Positions 1-15,280 of a stretch of 64,000 nt of DNA are shown here, piece after piece. The stretch is from Sweltsa coloradensis (taxonomy: Eukaryota > Arthropoda > Insecta > Plecoptera > Chloroperlidae), in NCBI GenBank assembly GCA_024449915.1, contig JAMZAV010000447.1, positions 620,001 to 684,000 on the forward strand, in the 5' to 3' direction. Positions within the stretch are counted from its first letter, which is position 1, and every line of letters starts with the position of its first letter. Position numbers and translations under genes: made by a program. The notes beneath the pieces are model-generated. The model searched no databases and was not told the origin of the DNA. It was given only the letters and a program-made list of their open reading frames with translations.

Positions 1-299
1 TCTAAAAATACTAGGTGCACCGTTTGTCCTGCCTCCCATCTAGTTTCCATGATTTGTCTAACTGCGAATATCAAATCAGTGGTTGACCTTCCACTCCGAA
101 ACCCATACTGCTCTTCCCTTAGCTGTGGTTCTATTATTTCATTTAATCTTGCTTGTATTATTCTTTCATATATCTTAGCTCCTTGGCTCATTAGGGTGAT
201 GCCTCTGTAGTTTTTTACTTCCTTCCTGTCACCCTTTTTATAAAGTGGGACAATCACTCCCTTCCGCCAGTCCTCGGGAACTGTTTTTTGTTGCCAGTC
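1..299 (-). mobile_element. RTE-like LINE reverse transcriptase fragment
   Basis: On the minus strand one frame is open throughout and reads VPEDWRKGVIVPLYKKGDRK, then NYRGITLM, EEQYGFRSGRST and VFLD. These are the fingers/palm part of a non-LTR retrotransposon reverse transcriptase. It is the same clade as the copy at 26235-28456. The left side runs off the window. Sequence right of 300 is unrelated, so this is a truncated copy in the Pcyt1 intron. Confidence 0.85.
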
Positions 300-300
300 T

Positions 301-596
301 AATAATAACACAAATACATAACAGACAAATGTATAGAATTTATTAATAACATAGGTACCATTTATTTTTAAGATAGCCAATACAACACACATTTCAATAC
401 CAAAACAGCCTAGATCGCTGAGCACAAAAACTGATTTTGAAAAGGGCAACTCTTAATTTGGTAAAGCAGCTCCGAACCGACAATGCCAACTCAAACGAGT
501 GGCTTATAAATAATATAATCTAGTCAATTTGTGTTTATTGTAATCACTTCTAACTAAGCTATCCACTATCCAGGAAAAATCAATGTTTACGTATAA
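301..596. other. AT-rich intron, nothing recognised
   Basis: No open frame, repeat boundary or RNA motif is visible between the LINE fragment and the rolling-circle element. Confidence 0.5.
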
Positions 597-1385
597 TTGG
601 ATGAGCGAGCGAGCGTAGCGAGCGGAAGCGAAGACTTCAATTTCACTGACCCCCAAAAAATTTAGCTAGGGTGTTTTTTTTTTTTTTTTTGTTTTTTGTT
701 TTTTTTTTTGTTTTTCCGTCTGTTTGTTCGCTCGATTCCGGGCAAACGGCATACGCGATCTTGATGAAAATTTGACCGGACCTTCGTTTTCTCTGAACTT
801 AGAGGTGTATTGTTTTTGGGTACAATCGAAGAAATATTTCTCATAAATATCGTACTTTTACGATTTTTTTCGATTTTTAGTGCGATATTTTCGTGACATT
901 TGGGCCGATTCTGACCAAACTGGTGGGGCTAGAACGTTCATATTTCACATGGACATTAAGATTATGGTGATGTAGTACCTTTTGAAAGAAAAAGTTGAAA
1001 AAGTTAGCTAGAATCTATAGAAATAAAGGTTTTAATATTAGTTTTTCAATTTTTAGTGCAATATTTTCGTCACATTTGGGCCGATTCTGACCAAACGGGT
1101 AGGGCTACAACGTTCAGATTTCACATGGACATTAAGGTTATGGTGATGTAGTACCTTTTGAAAGAAAAAGTTGAAAAAATTAGTCAGAATCTACAGAAAT
1201 AAAGGTTTTAATATGAGTTTTTTGAAGTTTATAATACCAATTAACAAATAACAATAGAAACTTGACAACAATCACCTCCACAATGCATTCAAAAAGCACT
1301 TGCAAAGGAAAAGTGCAAACAAACGCACAAAACGCAAAAAAAAACGCTCATCCATCAACGCGGCGGGACTTTAGCGTTTTCCTAG
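597..1385 (+). mobile_element. Helentron-like non-autonomous element A1 (complete)
   Basis: It starts TTGGATGAGCG and ends with the 3' hairpin stem AACGC/GCGTT followed by TTTTCCTAG and a host T. The inverted word CGCTCATCCA lies just inside the 3' end. The body has two degenerate internal repeats containing GGGCCGATTCTGACCAAAC. No protein is encoded. Flanking bases fit insertion between two Ts with no duplication. Confidence 0.8.
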
Positions 1386-1660
1386 TTCTTATGGCTGCAA
1401 ACACAACTTAATAAATCTGTAATGAGTAACTAAGTACATAATAACTTGTAATAAGCTCTTTAAAACTAGCTTTGTTGATGATTGATCACCGAATCATGGC
1501 CAATCAGTGGTCCTCGTTTCAACTACCGATCCCTGATTGGTTGATCGGCGTCGGCACTGACAAGGTTTGTTCAGAGCCGCTCCTCTTCTAGACTATGTAT
1601 ACAAACTTAGTTTATTTACAAAAAATAAAACATTTTTAGCATTTACTAGTCCAAACTCAC

Positions 1661-1882
1661 GTTAAGAAAAGAAACATTGAGCTCCTTGGCCGAATATCCT
1701 CTTGCCAGATTCCTCCTAACGTAGATGTCATAATCCTTGACGATCCTAGCTACGATGTCCGACGTCGAAACTCCCTCAGTTCGCTCGGTGGCTACGAACA
1801 TCCCTCGCTCTTTGAGGCTGGCGTAGACGTCTGTACCCTCCTCTGTGATGTATGGTATCTCGTCGTGGGCAACAAAGTCAAT
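1661..1882 (-). CDS. Pcyt1: Pcyt1 catalytic exon with RTEGVSTS
   Basis: This exon has 74 codons in phase 0 at both ends, with acceptor CCCCTTTAG and donor GTGAGTTT. It starts [11 protein letters not shown], contains [11 protein letters not shown] and ends KELNVSFLN, where the family continues with the membrane-binding helix. That next exon is not between 1 and 1660. Confidence 0.95.
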
Positions 1883-4800
1883 CTAAAGGGGCGTCAGTAG
1901 TTGTTAGCATTTATTCCACAAAACTTTAAATACTATCTAATGTTTATATTTTAATTTTATGGACATATACAAAACATGACAAGAAACATAGCTAATGTTT
2001 ACATTCTGTCCTTTACACATTTATATCATTAAAAGAGTCCACAGTATCTATGAAGTATTCTCTACAACAATCTCACACAAAAATAATACCGTAATTATTG
2101 AATAATTCAAATTAATTTATCTTTGTTTAACGAACCTCACATTGTTAACATTAATCAATACCCACATGGTACTTGTTCATGATAGGGACCCCCGCCCCCC
2201 CACACAAAAAAAGGAAAGTAGGTTAGTGGGGTTGGGGGTGCGTTGCCGTGGTCAGCTAGCCCCCCCGCCTCCACGGCGCTTTGTGCCCCCCCCAACCTGC
2301 TTTCCTTTTCGAGGGGGACCCGTTAATGAACAAGTACCCACATTTTATTCTTCACTACATTATATTATCATGCGATCTTTATTATTTAGTAATTTCTCTT
2401 GATCCACAAAGCAAGCAATGAATGGAGTACAACTCAAAACAGATTCTCTAGAAACAAAACCAACCATCCTTGGTTTATTCCGTTTACAATCCGTAGTTGT
2501 CAAGCTGCAATGCTTTTTATTAAATTTACTAAGGTTGTCATGATACCAAAATTGCATGAATATGTAGGCGAGTAAAAACTGTAGATAATATTAAGAATCA
2601 CAATATGGCAAAAGGGTTTAGGATCGCTTAGGAAACAAAGTAAGTATCACTGATAGGGCTTGACATTTGCGTTTGACGTGGTACCTCACGATGGCTATAT
2701 CAGACTATTATGACGTTAACTGCATACAACCTATAGGCCTAGTTCATTATTGTGTCTGCTTTTAATTAGATTTAGGCCTATTTAGTTTTCCTTGTTTGTT
2801 TTATAACTGAATAGGATAGTAAATAAATTAATTAATAAATAAATAAAACGTATTAAAAATAAAATATATTGTTAATATTGCCCGTCCGGCTAGTCCTACC
2901 ATTGCGTCCGCGCGTGCAACCTCGCTAAGCCCGCACCTTGTGATAGTTGAGGAACTCGTCGGTCGTCTCCCAGGGCGCGTCCTTCACCACCTCGTCCACG
3001 TAGCGACAGTGTCGGACCGCCTCGTATCGCTCGTGGTCGGTCATCACCGTCCGACCCTTCTTGCTGTGTGTCAGTTCGTCGCTGCACACTGCACAACACA
3101 ACGCCATTAGAATGGAAATTGTTCTAGAAAAAATTAATATACATTTCAAGAATATTATGTAGATTTTGAGTTGAGATATTGATATTGAGCAGTGCCTCAT
3201 TATCAACACAACACAACAGCTCAAGGATCATTCAGTACTCATATTTCTATTTTATTAACTTTTTTTTTCTATGTATCCATCTTGGATTTTCAGTTTCATG
3301 CGTTATTTTATATTTACATATTTGTTATTCAATTTTTACTTAGTATTTACTGAATACATTTATTTTCTAATACATACTACTTGATTAGTTAGTGTATTTG
3401 ATGATTTGTATCTAGGCCTAACGTTAACATATATTTATTTTTAAATTGTGATATTTGTGTATGTATAAATTGTTTAGATATCGTTCTTTGACACTTGTTC
3501 TTACCTGTTGTAAAAGACATCAATAAATAAATCAAGAACTTACTTAAAATAGATAAAATATGCATTAAAGTACGGGTAGATGATTGTACCAATTCGGCAA
3601 TCTTCTTCATAACAAGAAGAGCAAAATAAAATTTGTGTTTAAAATAAATTCATGTCAATTAAACATATTTAATATTGATTGATTGGATATTTGCTTATTG
3701 TCTCATATTAATGCACTTTGGCTATTCGAGACAATGAGTGGTGATAGATGAGGATGAAGTATGAACAGAAGGGAGGAGGGGAAACCTGGTACCGGATCGT
3801 AGCTTCCTTTCGAAAAGTAGGCCCTACCAAGGGGACTAATGGCTTAACGTCCCATCTGAAAGGACGGTGTAACCTTGACAGGCATGTAGGTTCCTCCACT
3901 ATCCTGGACTACCAAGCAGACGTCGAGGAGAACGAAGCCGTTACACTAGCTCTCGAACCCTCCATCTGCTCTAACCAGCGGTATACGTGAGTTTCAGGGC
4001 AGAGCGGTCACCCGCTCGACCCCTGACCACGCCCCATGGCTGCCTAACTTCGGCGTTTGAATGGGAACCGGTTAAACAACCTCAGCTGAACCGCAACGTT
4101 TAAAAGTATAGGCCTACACAACCTCACCCCACCTTCCTCTAAACTCCGTACAGGTAGGCCTAGGGAATGGTACGCACCTCCTACTATGAGATAGATGTTT
4201 GGGAAGAGGTTCTTCGCCTGCATCAGTTGCCTGGCATGACCCTGATGGAAGAGGTCGTAGATTCCATCCGCGTACACTCGTATCGGCCTCGTCACCTTCC
4301 CCGTCTTGGCCATCTTATAAGTGATGCGCGATGTGTAGTCGCATCGCTCGCGCTCGGCGCAAGCCTCGGGGTCATCGTGGAACGGGGCCACGCAGCATAT
4401 AGACTGGAACAGACAAGACATAATAGTTGTAACATCGGTGATACGGGGAACAATTTCAATAAATTTCAAGTTCAAGTTGTTTATTAGCATTTTGGGGGTC
4501 ATATTTGCATATAACATCAGCTTCGACAATTGTTTTATCTGTTAATTAGGCCTATTCATTTATTTGAAAATTTAGCACTATCAGGGCAAAGCTCAACTCG
4601 TAAAAGAATTAAAAAGTAGATGAACATGCACACGGAATGATGACAAAATAAAATACTAACTCATAATCATGATACAGCAAACCATCTTCAATTCAAAATT
4701 TGTTACTTCAAATTTGTGTTTAATTAAAACAAGGGATGAAGTCCCTACAGAAAAAGATACCCCCAGGTAGCCCCAGGGCTTAATGTAAAATTTATTTGAA

Positions 4801-7800
4801 TTATAAAACTACAACTTTTTTCATCTGATGCACACCTTGGGACATGCATATTTTTATCATGAAGGCTATTCCAGAGCACTCTTACCGATATTTTGAAAGT
4901 CCAAGGAAAATGGCTGAATGTTGGTTGAATGTGAAAGAGGAACTTCACTAAAAAAGAGGGGGAAAAAATTCTTCTTTTCATATGCCCACAATTGACATTA
5001 TTCATGTCATGTGTTTTCTAGTTAGCCAGTAGAGATAGGACTCCTGTTCACTCTGATCCATGCCATTTGGCATTTTGTCCCGTTCAATCTTGATATATGT
5101 AAATTGAAAAAGATGTTTCCTGTCTTGTTCGCCAGCTCCACACATCCGACAGACACTAGATTAAAAAATTCCAAATCTATGGAGGTGCTTTCCGAGCAAG
5201 TCATGTCCTGTTTGAAGCCGGAATTGAGCTGTTTCCATTTTTCTACTGTAGCACTTACGTTTACCAGTCGGCTTCATTTTAGTGTAATCTTCCCACAGTT
5301 TATTCGGCCCCTTCTCTTGTCATTCCTTACAGACTACTTTGCATGTTGATGCATGCAGGTGAGATTTGAGATTTTTTTTACAGGAAAATTGACAGGACAA
5401 AAGCTCCATTTTGGCCATTATATGCAAATTTTGGATCAATAAGAAAATGAAAGTTCTAGGTGCAATACTTAATTTTATGCTATGATTTTTATTAAATTGT
5501 TTAAATACACCGTTGTTTCCTCTTCGAGTGCAAGAGAAAATAATTTTCTGAAATAACGTTTGATGTACGATTTTTTCTTCCACCTGTTCCCACTCTTTTT
5601 TTGTACCACGTGACAAAAAAATCTCACATCAAACATTTTTTCAGAAAATTATTTAGGCCTACCCATTATACTCAGTAGAGATAAAAGTGTGTTGAGAAAA
5701 AAAAACATCTCAAAATTAAGTATTGCTTATTATTGACCCAAAATGTGCATATAATGGCCAAAATGGAGCTTTTGTCCCATATTTATTTTTTAAATTCAAG
5801 TTTCTCTTTTATTCAACTAACTTCCAGTCATTTTCCTTTGGCTTTCAAAATATTGATAAGAGTTCACTGGAATAGCCTTAAGCCTACAGTGTTATCATCA
5901 TCAGATAACGAGCCTGTCACTACCAAGAACAGCTTTTGTAGCAACTATTAATATGCAGAATTTTGCAATTGTTTTGCCATTTATGCTAGCTTCCTTCCCA
6001 TATGCGATATTTGAATATATTTTTAAGTCTCTTAATGCCCCTCCAACCAAAATAAGTACATCATGCTCATTCAGGTTGAAAATGAAACATATCAACTACT
6101 AAGACAGATGGAAACTTAAGAAAGACACTAGTATTCATAAGAGAATGAGTTACAAACCGTGATAATCATCGGCTTTAAGGTAGTACCATATCCAACAACA
6201 AACAAAATGTAATGACTCAGTCTTAACTGCAATATTTCTACTCAAGAATTTATGTTCTTCACCATGTAATGCTCAACTCAAAACACAAATAAGTGTAGCC
6301 AATTTGCACAAGTGGAACGTTCTCTAAATATGCTAATATCAATTATATAAACAGTCATAATACTGCACGGTAAGTTTGTTTCAAATGACGTAGCATTACC
6401 ATGAGCAGAGCCTTCAACAGTTGTAAACAGAAAACACAAGGCACAAGTATTGCGGAAGCCCAGAGCTAGTGTAACAAATACTTCGTTATGTTATAGAAAA
6501 GCTGAGCTTTTGTTTCATGAATTCGGTCAAGAGTGGACTATGCATACACTTCCAACATAAAATTATGTCTAGAAGGGAACTCAAAACAATTTGAAAGAGG
6601 GGTACACCTAAAAAAATATGTTGACAAACCTACCTACCTACCCAGTAGGCCTAGGCTAAGTACATAAGGTACAAAAAGTAATGTAGTATAATTTTTTAAT
6701 TAGTGTACTTGTCACGACATTAAAAGTAAAAAATGGTAGGCGTCCGCAGTGGCACACACAATATGGGTGCTGATCCGAAGCATATGGCTCTACGAGGACG
6801 TGGGTTCAAATCCCACATAGGCATGTATTTTTATAATCGTCCATCGTAATCTATCACCACTCATCGTCTCGAATAGCCTTAGTGCTTCAATAGTTAATAG
6901 AGACGTTAAGCAACAAAAATCATTTCATCAAAAGAATGGTGAGCATATTGATTGTCACTTATGTAGGACTGTAGAAGACTCTTAATTAACTCTAAGCAAA
7001 TGTCCAACAAGATTTTTAAACTAAAATATTATTTTTGTTGATGCTTAACCACTTAAATTGTGCAGTTTTTATTTTAAAATGGACGGTTAAAATGAGAATG
7101 GAAATTTTAAAATAATCCTAGCCTCATGCTTTTCGAGCCTTTGTGTCTTAGTTCCATAGCCTACAGCTCAATGAGGCCTTAATTCCAAGCCATAGCAGGA
7201 GATACCAAACAAATTATAACCTAACAAATAAAGAGTTTAACAGGTAGTTAAAATCCTAATTAAAGATTTCAATAACAGCTCTGCCAGTTGCTTAGTTTGC
7301 CAAGTGCACACAAACAAGCTGGATTGGCAGTAATTGACGCAAATCAAGTTCAAGGTTATTTCAATCGAGTTCACTCACCGGCAAAGTCCAAAGACCGGAG
7401 CCCGCCGTAACGTACTGCTTCAAATGTCCGGCACCGATGTCGTAGTGAATTGAATTGTTATTATAGAACGCCATAATAAGAGCACCGCACGACTCGCACG
7501 TACGCGGGGTACGATCTCAAACATACAACCGTGAGAGGGACCAAAATGAAAGTGACAAGATAACAACGAACGAATGAAGAAAATAGCGTGATTTTATCTC
7601 CAGCTGAACTGTGGACCTAATGACCTGACCAGAGCAAATCAGAATAAATGAGAGGACGAAGCGGAGACTATAACGCCAACTAGTACTCTGCACCGGTGTG
7701 CACTATACACTAGTGAAGACAATATCCAACAGTTATTTGTATAAGCTTACACTCTAGAAGGAAACCGTTTATATTTACTTAATGCAGTGTGAACATTGGC

Positions 7801-10800
7801 TGTTATTAGGTAATTATTACCGGTACTATGCTTTAAAGCATATAAACAATGATTCATTGTAACTGATAAGGTAACGATTAACGAACAATATGGACAAACA
7901 CATTAGGCCCAGAGTAAATATAATTTAATGAATGGCTGGAAGGCATTATGAAGAAAGTAGGAACCTTGTAGGTTTCTAACCAACCAACAAGGGACACGTC
8001 GCAATATCTTGCGAAAGATTATACTAACCAACACAAAATGCACACGTAGGCAATTCTTTATTTATTGTTTTGCAGAATAACCATAAATCATAAAGTTATT
8101 TGAACTTTCGAACTTAAAACATTACTACTTTTGGTAAACAGAACGTTACTGTATTAGCAAAAACATTGTAACCATATCTATTAATTAGAGCTATGAGATA
8201 AGTATGTAAATGAACCACCAACCGACAGCGTTGAGATTTATAGATTGCAAGTGCGCACTGCACAGAGACAAGTAACACGCACGCAGTTTGCTCTATGCAT
8301 TGTTCTTACGTTTACCGTTATTGTTTGTTTTGTGCATGTAAGGTAGTTATACGAAACATAAAGTAGATTAAGGCTGCCTTGAACCAAAGTGAACAGAGGC
8401 CCTCGTTATTGTGTCAAGCTATTGTGTTCTTGTGTTGATTTGAAACGTGTCTGATTTAATAGCCTTTATCCACTTCCACTCAAATAGGTAGAAGGATAAG
8501 GGGGTTCTATACTTGGTAAAATCCAAATGAATTATACAAACTGGACTAAAGACTTGCTAATTGTCAAATAATTTTGATAATAAATTATGAAAAGAGGAGA
8601 TAAAGAAGAAAATTAGTCAGAAAAAATTGGGACAGTTTAAGGTTAATTTATATTGTTTGTTATAAGTCACATGGTTTTAGCTTGTGAATGGAAATAGAAA
8701 TAGAACTATCTTTAGCAAATATATGAGAGAACAGGAACAAATAATTCAGATACAAGAATTTTAAGATGCATAGTGAAGAAATTGAAGAGTAGAAAGTGGT
8801 GCTGAGTTTGTTTTAAAAACATTAGTGTGCAATTGTGCATTATTTGAAGTAAACCATTCACCTTCATGGAAATAATTGATATCATTGCATTTTAGAACTA
8901 TTAGCCGATAGCATAATAAGGAATGAATGCATAGACATAAAAAATAGCAGTTAAGAATTTTTGGTTCTTTTTATTTTAGCCGTAAATGAGATGGGTGTTG
9001 ACACAATTTTCTTATCTATGTGGCAAAGTCTTTGCAAACATTGTCAGATCTAAACAGGGCAAACAACGTTTGCTTAAAACTTATCACCAAAAACAGATTG
9101 GAAACAGCAATTAAAAATAATTTTGATGGATTGAGTTGTTAAAGATTTGTACGGAAATCATTAATTAAGAAATTAGAACAAGAGTTGTAGTTGACAAGCT
9201 TCTGTGCAAAATAGGAGGAGAAAGTTTGAGACACTATGGACATGTGAGAAGAATGTAGGCTACGAGCTAAGAATACCAATGAGGAGACATGAACATTAGA
9301 GGACGTGGTAGACCCAGGGAGAAGTGGTAGAAACAAATAGAATAAAGAAATGTAGAAGAGAGAGATGAGAATTAGGGAGAATAGATGCAGAAAGACTGGG
9401 GGGGGGGGGCAAAAGAAAATGTCATGAGCTGGTGGGGACAAGCAATAAAGATGAAGAAATGGAATAAAAGGCAAAATTGAAGAAGAGAACATGACAGGCT
9501 GTCAAGCCAATGGTAATAATAAGAAAACCGGTGGCTAGCCATCCCCCGACTCAACTCATGTTGGAAACGGGAGATTTGAACTCCTTTTTCACCTTCAGAA
9601 TTAACTCATGTTTAAAGTTGAAACAGGAGATACAAGTCTTATATAGGCTAAAACAATAAAGATTAGGTATCTCAAGGTCCCAAAACTGGTGATGGTGTAA
9701 CTAGAGTATTCATCTGGAATTCTTGCAACATGTGCCTAAACGAGCTAACATGATAGACCTAGATATTGCTTATTTATTAAAGCTAAAATATAAGACAATG
9801 TCCCATGAACAAGGAGGAAAATAGATTCAGTACAATAAGATACAGTACCGTAGCCACCTTGTTGGTTCACGCCAACCATTACTGCAACTGCAAGTGTCCC
9901 AAGCAATATATATGGCATTCTTAATGCAAAAAAGAATAAAATAAAATAAAAAATAAAGTTCTTACAGTTTTAGATTCTATTCTAAACAGCTTTTACGATC
10001 AAAAAATGAATAGAACCCCTTGCAGGAGTGGGATAATTAAACAATTAAATATTTAAATATCCATGGCTGTAAAAGGTTGGAAGTATATTCTAAAAGAATC
10101 AAACATTTTTTTTTTAAATGGTCAAAAATTTATTTTTATTTTTCACCGTTAAAAGAACATTATTTGATTGTGAGCTTGGCCCAACTCAAATGCACGCGCT
10201 CAGGTGATGATTTCTGCTGAACGGATGATAATATCATTACCAAATTTTACATGGATGTTAATAAAAGTTCTTTTAGGCCTATATTGATATCTGCAATTAA
10301 TTGCAAAAAAAAAAAAAAAAACTTAAGAGATCCATTGTGAGACATAAGCCCAAAACGTGAAAAAAATGGGAAATCCAAAACATGGATTTCAATTCTGGAA
10401 ATTTTCACCAAACCGTTTATTGTACGATAAAACCAAATTAACCTCTGCGTTCACATTGATTAAAAGGTTGATATCCAGTATGCAAATTTGAGTTTAAAAA
10501 ATCTGTGCACTTGGAATAAATTCCCAAAGTTGACCAAAATGGAGTAAATTTAGGTAATTTCACTAATTTTTAATTCAAAATCAATGAAGTAAATTAGGAG
10601 TGTACGCGTACTGGATAGCATAGATTTATTCTTCATTAACGTTAGTGTGAAATTTGTTAACGGAGTTATAAACCGTTTACCCGTAAAAACTAAAGCTGAG
10701 CATTTAAACCCGTCTCCGCGCCAGCCTCGGCAACTCCTCTTAAACTGTATTTTCTAATATATATGTAGGGATTTTTTTAAATCAGTTTTTTTATGCATTA

Positions 10801-13800
10801 GTAGGCCTAGGGCCTACACACAAGAGTATTACGTTGTTGAAACACGTTTAATATCGCTGTTTAATGTTTAGACAATAAAACTATTGTTGCCACCTCTAGT
10901 TCCATTAAATCCAGTATGGAAGATAATATGGGACTACAAGAAATGCTCTGTCCCAATTAAGTAAGCATTGCATAAGTTTAACGTTATAACGTGACTTGCA
11001 TTAGAACCTCTTAGTCGGCCAGAATAAGGTGGACGTGTTATTTTACAAGCTACTTTGAACCCCGACTGACCATGGGAACTAGATTAAATATAAGCCTTAA
11101 TGAACTCGATAAACTTCTGACCTATTACAATTATAGTTAAATCTATTTTTATTTCTTAATTAAGTTAATTCTATTGAAATCAAATTCTTAAAAAAAAAAA
11201 GTGCCTATTTCTTATGTCCATAATCTTATTTATCATGTTGTTGTCAAAACAGATTTCTGTGTCAGAATCTCAATGAACTTTACAAGGAAGATACAAAAAA
11301 GGCCTGTGTATCAATCGTGTGATGGGTTCGTTGTTCGAACCACATCATGGTTCAGATAAAAACTACTACGGCAGTCGACACGAGTTGCAAGATAAGCAAA
11401 ACAAATGGATTATAATATAATAAACAACTCCAGGCAAAAACATGACATCCACAGAAATGGTTGAATTATGTTTTTATATTGTGATAGGCCCAACTTTTTT
11501 TAAGCGGTGGTGAGGACTTGAAAACATCAATCCTTTAGTTGGGAATGTGGTAATGCCAAACGGTGACTTTGGAGCTAACCATTGTTGCAAGTCTTAAAGA
11601 CGAAATGGATGCCCTTGCACATGGCATGAACTATGAAGAAAAAGAGGCCCGTTTCTTAAGGATGCACATCAATACTTTTTTCATTATCGATTATCAAAAT
11701 ATCGAATCAATATTATCGATAATATCGGTATCACCAACAAAGCCTGTTCCGACCCTTAAGTGGAATCTCAAGTGTGGCAAGTGTAAGTTTTGTGAAAACA
11801 ATACAATCACATTCCGTAAACTGCTTGGATGTCTTCGATGTCATGTGTTGGCTTGGACCGTTATCGACTGATGTCATTTCCAAACATAAATCTTGGGTTG
11901 TGAGTTGTGACACCATCAGCCCAGTCAGTGTACAACGCACAACATGAAATAATCTCCGTCTTTAGAGTTTGGTTCATGTCACACCAGTACAACACTCGAA
12001 ACAGGAACAACCTTCACTTACCATCAACTAAATTAAAAGTCATTGACAAAGCCCCAATCCATGCAGGAAAAATACTATTCAATTATTTACCTGAGGAAAT
12101 AAAAAGTGAAGCAAACATGATCATGTTTAAAAGAAAACTGAGATGCTACCTTATAGAAAAATGTCTGTATAATATAAGTGATTTTAAGGAAGCATGACTA
12201 CTACTTACTGTTCTGTAGGCTATGTGTAGAGAGGCTTCTCACTCGACGAGTGATGTATATATGATGTATATATGTAAATGTATAATGATGTAATTATTAG
12301 TAAATAATCTATCTTGTATTAGTAAAGTAGTTTGTAATTGTAAATTAGGCCTATGCCATGTATATACAAACAATTCTGACAATGCTTATGTTACGATACA
12401 CGTACTAGTTACGGCATCACATGTAATCCACAGCTGCTAATAAAATACAAATACAAATACAAATACTATTGACAAATTATTTGATATTTTGATAATCGAT
12501 AATGAATTTTGGTTATCGATTATCGAAATTATATCCATTATTGATTATCGTTCGATAATATCGATTATCGTGTGCATCCCTACTGTTGCTATTGGAACAC
12601 CTCAAAATACATGATGTTCCAGTAAGCCAAAATGCAGGCATATAAAAAGAAGAATCCCAAGGATGTTACGAATTAGCGTTGTTGGTTCTGGCGTTGCCCC
12701 CACACAGAAGCATGAAAATAAAAAATAAACTGAGATTGTTACAAGAACCGGTTTGAAATTACAAGCGGTAAGCGTAAACCTGCTCTAAGGGCAAGGATGA
12801 AGGACTGAAGGTTAAGCAATGTTCGAAAAGATGTGTCCCGACCGGTGATCAAACCCGGGTCCTTAGGCAGAGTAAATGTTTCCTACTCCTACACTAACTC
12901 AATTAGGTCTATTGACTGCATGTCAACACTTATGATATAACTGTGAGATTAGGTCAGTAGACAAAACTTGATATCAGAGATAGGCCCCTATCTTTCAATG
13001 TCTATCTACAAGTGGCAGCCACTTTATATCAACTGGGCAATGAAAGATATTACCACTTGGCACTTATCAACACCAGAAAGTATGAAGAGCTTTATCGACA
13101 CTCTTAGAAATAAAAAAAAGTCTACTCTATAAACTGAAAAACATGATTTTTTTATTTAAATGCTTTTTAGCAATTCAATAATGCACATTACAGAAATTTT
13201 CATTTTTAATTTCTGGTAAGAAAACTTTGCATATAAAAGGTACAACTCTTGTGTTTGTAGCTCCAAATGAGGTAAAACTGCACACACAAATGATAAAAAA
13301 AAACATTGATTTAAATAAAATAAACATCTCATATGCCAATATAGCTAAACAAATTTATTACGAACAAAAAAAAAGTCTACACCAGCTGTTAGCAATGGAA
13401 ATACTTTTATCCTTGATTTCGATTGAGAAATAGGTAGGTATGGCATTTGGGCATTATTAGAGTAGAAATTAGTCTAAACTATAAATGCTAATGGCCAAAT
13501 TGGGTTTAGAGTTTATTTGTGGAACTTTTGATAGGTTTTGAGAGTTAATGAAGAATTTTATTTTTGCTATTTAATGCTTAGGCCTACCTAAGCTAAATAT
13601 GGTATTAATAGTACCGGGTACTTAAATTATAACATAATCGTTCATTTGTGCTAAAAATGTAATATTTGGGCTAATTTTAGCTGAATAAATACCCTTTTTG
13701 GGCCAATTTGAGGCATTTTAGCAAATACTTTTGAGAAAAATAAGGTATTTTTTGCAATTTTTGTAGCAATCAAAATATACGTTTTTATGACCATTTGTAA

Positions 13801-15249
13801 ATTATTATTAATGCTAAGGAAATTCATGCTACAGAAAAAAGAATTAATGCTACATTCACGGGGCCCTAGGCATTATAAACCCAAAGGTACGACGCTACAA
13901 ACAAAAAATATCATTTTCCCAGACTCGGAGCCTTTACATTTTAATACTGTACTGTTCTCATGAATGGAAAATAAATGGCTTTGTTGACCCTGGATTTGAA
14001 CCAAGACCCTTGGCAACATAATTATGTTTTTTCCAATTTGGATATGTCCTTAATATTGATCTTGTATTCTGCATAAAAAAAATTTGCAATGTAGATAGGA
14101 TGTGACTTGTGAGTGCATGAAGGCGGGAGGGGGAGATATGGGTGTACATATCACCTTTTTCCCAACATAACACTTATAAAGTTACAGATACGACCGATGC
14201 ATCAGATAAGAATTTAGATTACAAAATAACATAGATTAAACAATTCGAGTGCAAGTATGGTGTGATGTTCAGAATGCACCTGTCACATGTTTAACTGACC
14301 TTGAAAGACTCGCTCCTCACGCACATGTGACGAGTGGGTCACAACTCACAATAGACAGTTATGAAAACTGGATGTTGCAAACTCTCCTACGATGCCACTG
14401 CACTGCACTAACTGGTATAACTGACCACTTACCACATTAAAGTCTTGCAACAATCTCTTATAAAAATCATCTCCAATCAAACTCATTGTACTCAATAGAC
14501 TAGAGATGAATATGCACCACTGTCAAACAGGAAGTGACATGATGTGATATAGCACTCGCTAGTTGCTACTGCTGTTATCAAATGAAAGGGGAACAGACTC
14601 TAGCCAGTAAAACATAGCCCGATAAACAGTTAATTACCCTATTAAGCTGCTTGCGTGCTTGCTCAGCACTGATAGGATTCAAATACTAGGAAAACGCTTA
14701 AGTCCCGCCGCGTTGTTGGATGAGCGTATATGGTGCATTGAGATGCCATGTGTTACGCGGATTTTCTGTTGTTCTGTGAAAAAATCATTACTTAATCGAA
14801 GATTTTTTTTAATTAAATTAAATTAAATAAAAAATTAACTTCATGTTTATAATAAAATAAAATAAAAAATTAACTTAATTTTTTTAATAAATTAATCGTA
14901 ATTTTTTAAAAAGAAAAAAATCGTAAAATTGCAATTTGTATAAGAAATAATTATTCAATTGCGCTCAAATTTAACACGAATATATTAATTCACGAAATTA
15001 AGGTTCTGTGAAAAAATCATTACAATAAGATAAAGCATGTAGGTGTTATAAGTCGAAGAAATTTTTTAAAAATCGAAAAAAATCGTAAAATTGCGTTTTT
15101 TATGAGAAAAAAATTTCCCGATTGCGCTCAAAAAACGTGGCAGTTCTAAGTTCAGAGATTTCGAAGGTCTCCATAAAATTTCATCGCGATCGGAGTATCG
15201 GTTTAGCCGGAATCGTGTTAACAAACACACAAAAATACAGAAAGAAAGG

Positions 15250-15280
<31 letters not shown>

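Noticed and set aside
9139..9492. 117-codon minus-strand frame rich in Phe, Leu and Ser
   Set aside because: It is the antisense of a decayed LINE C-terminus on the plus strand.
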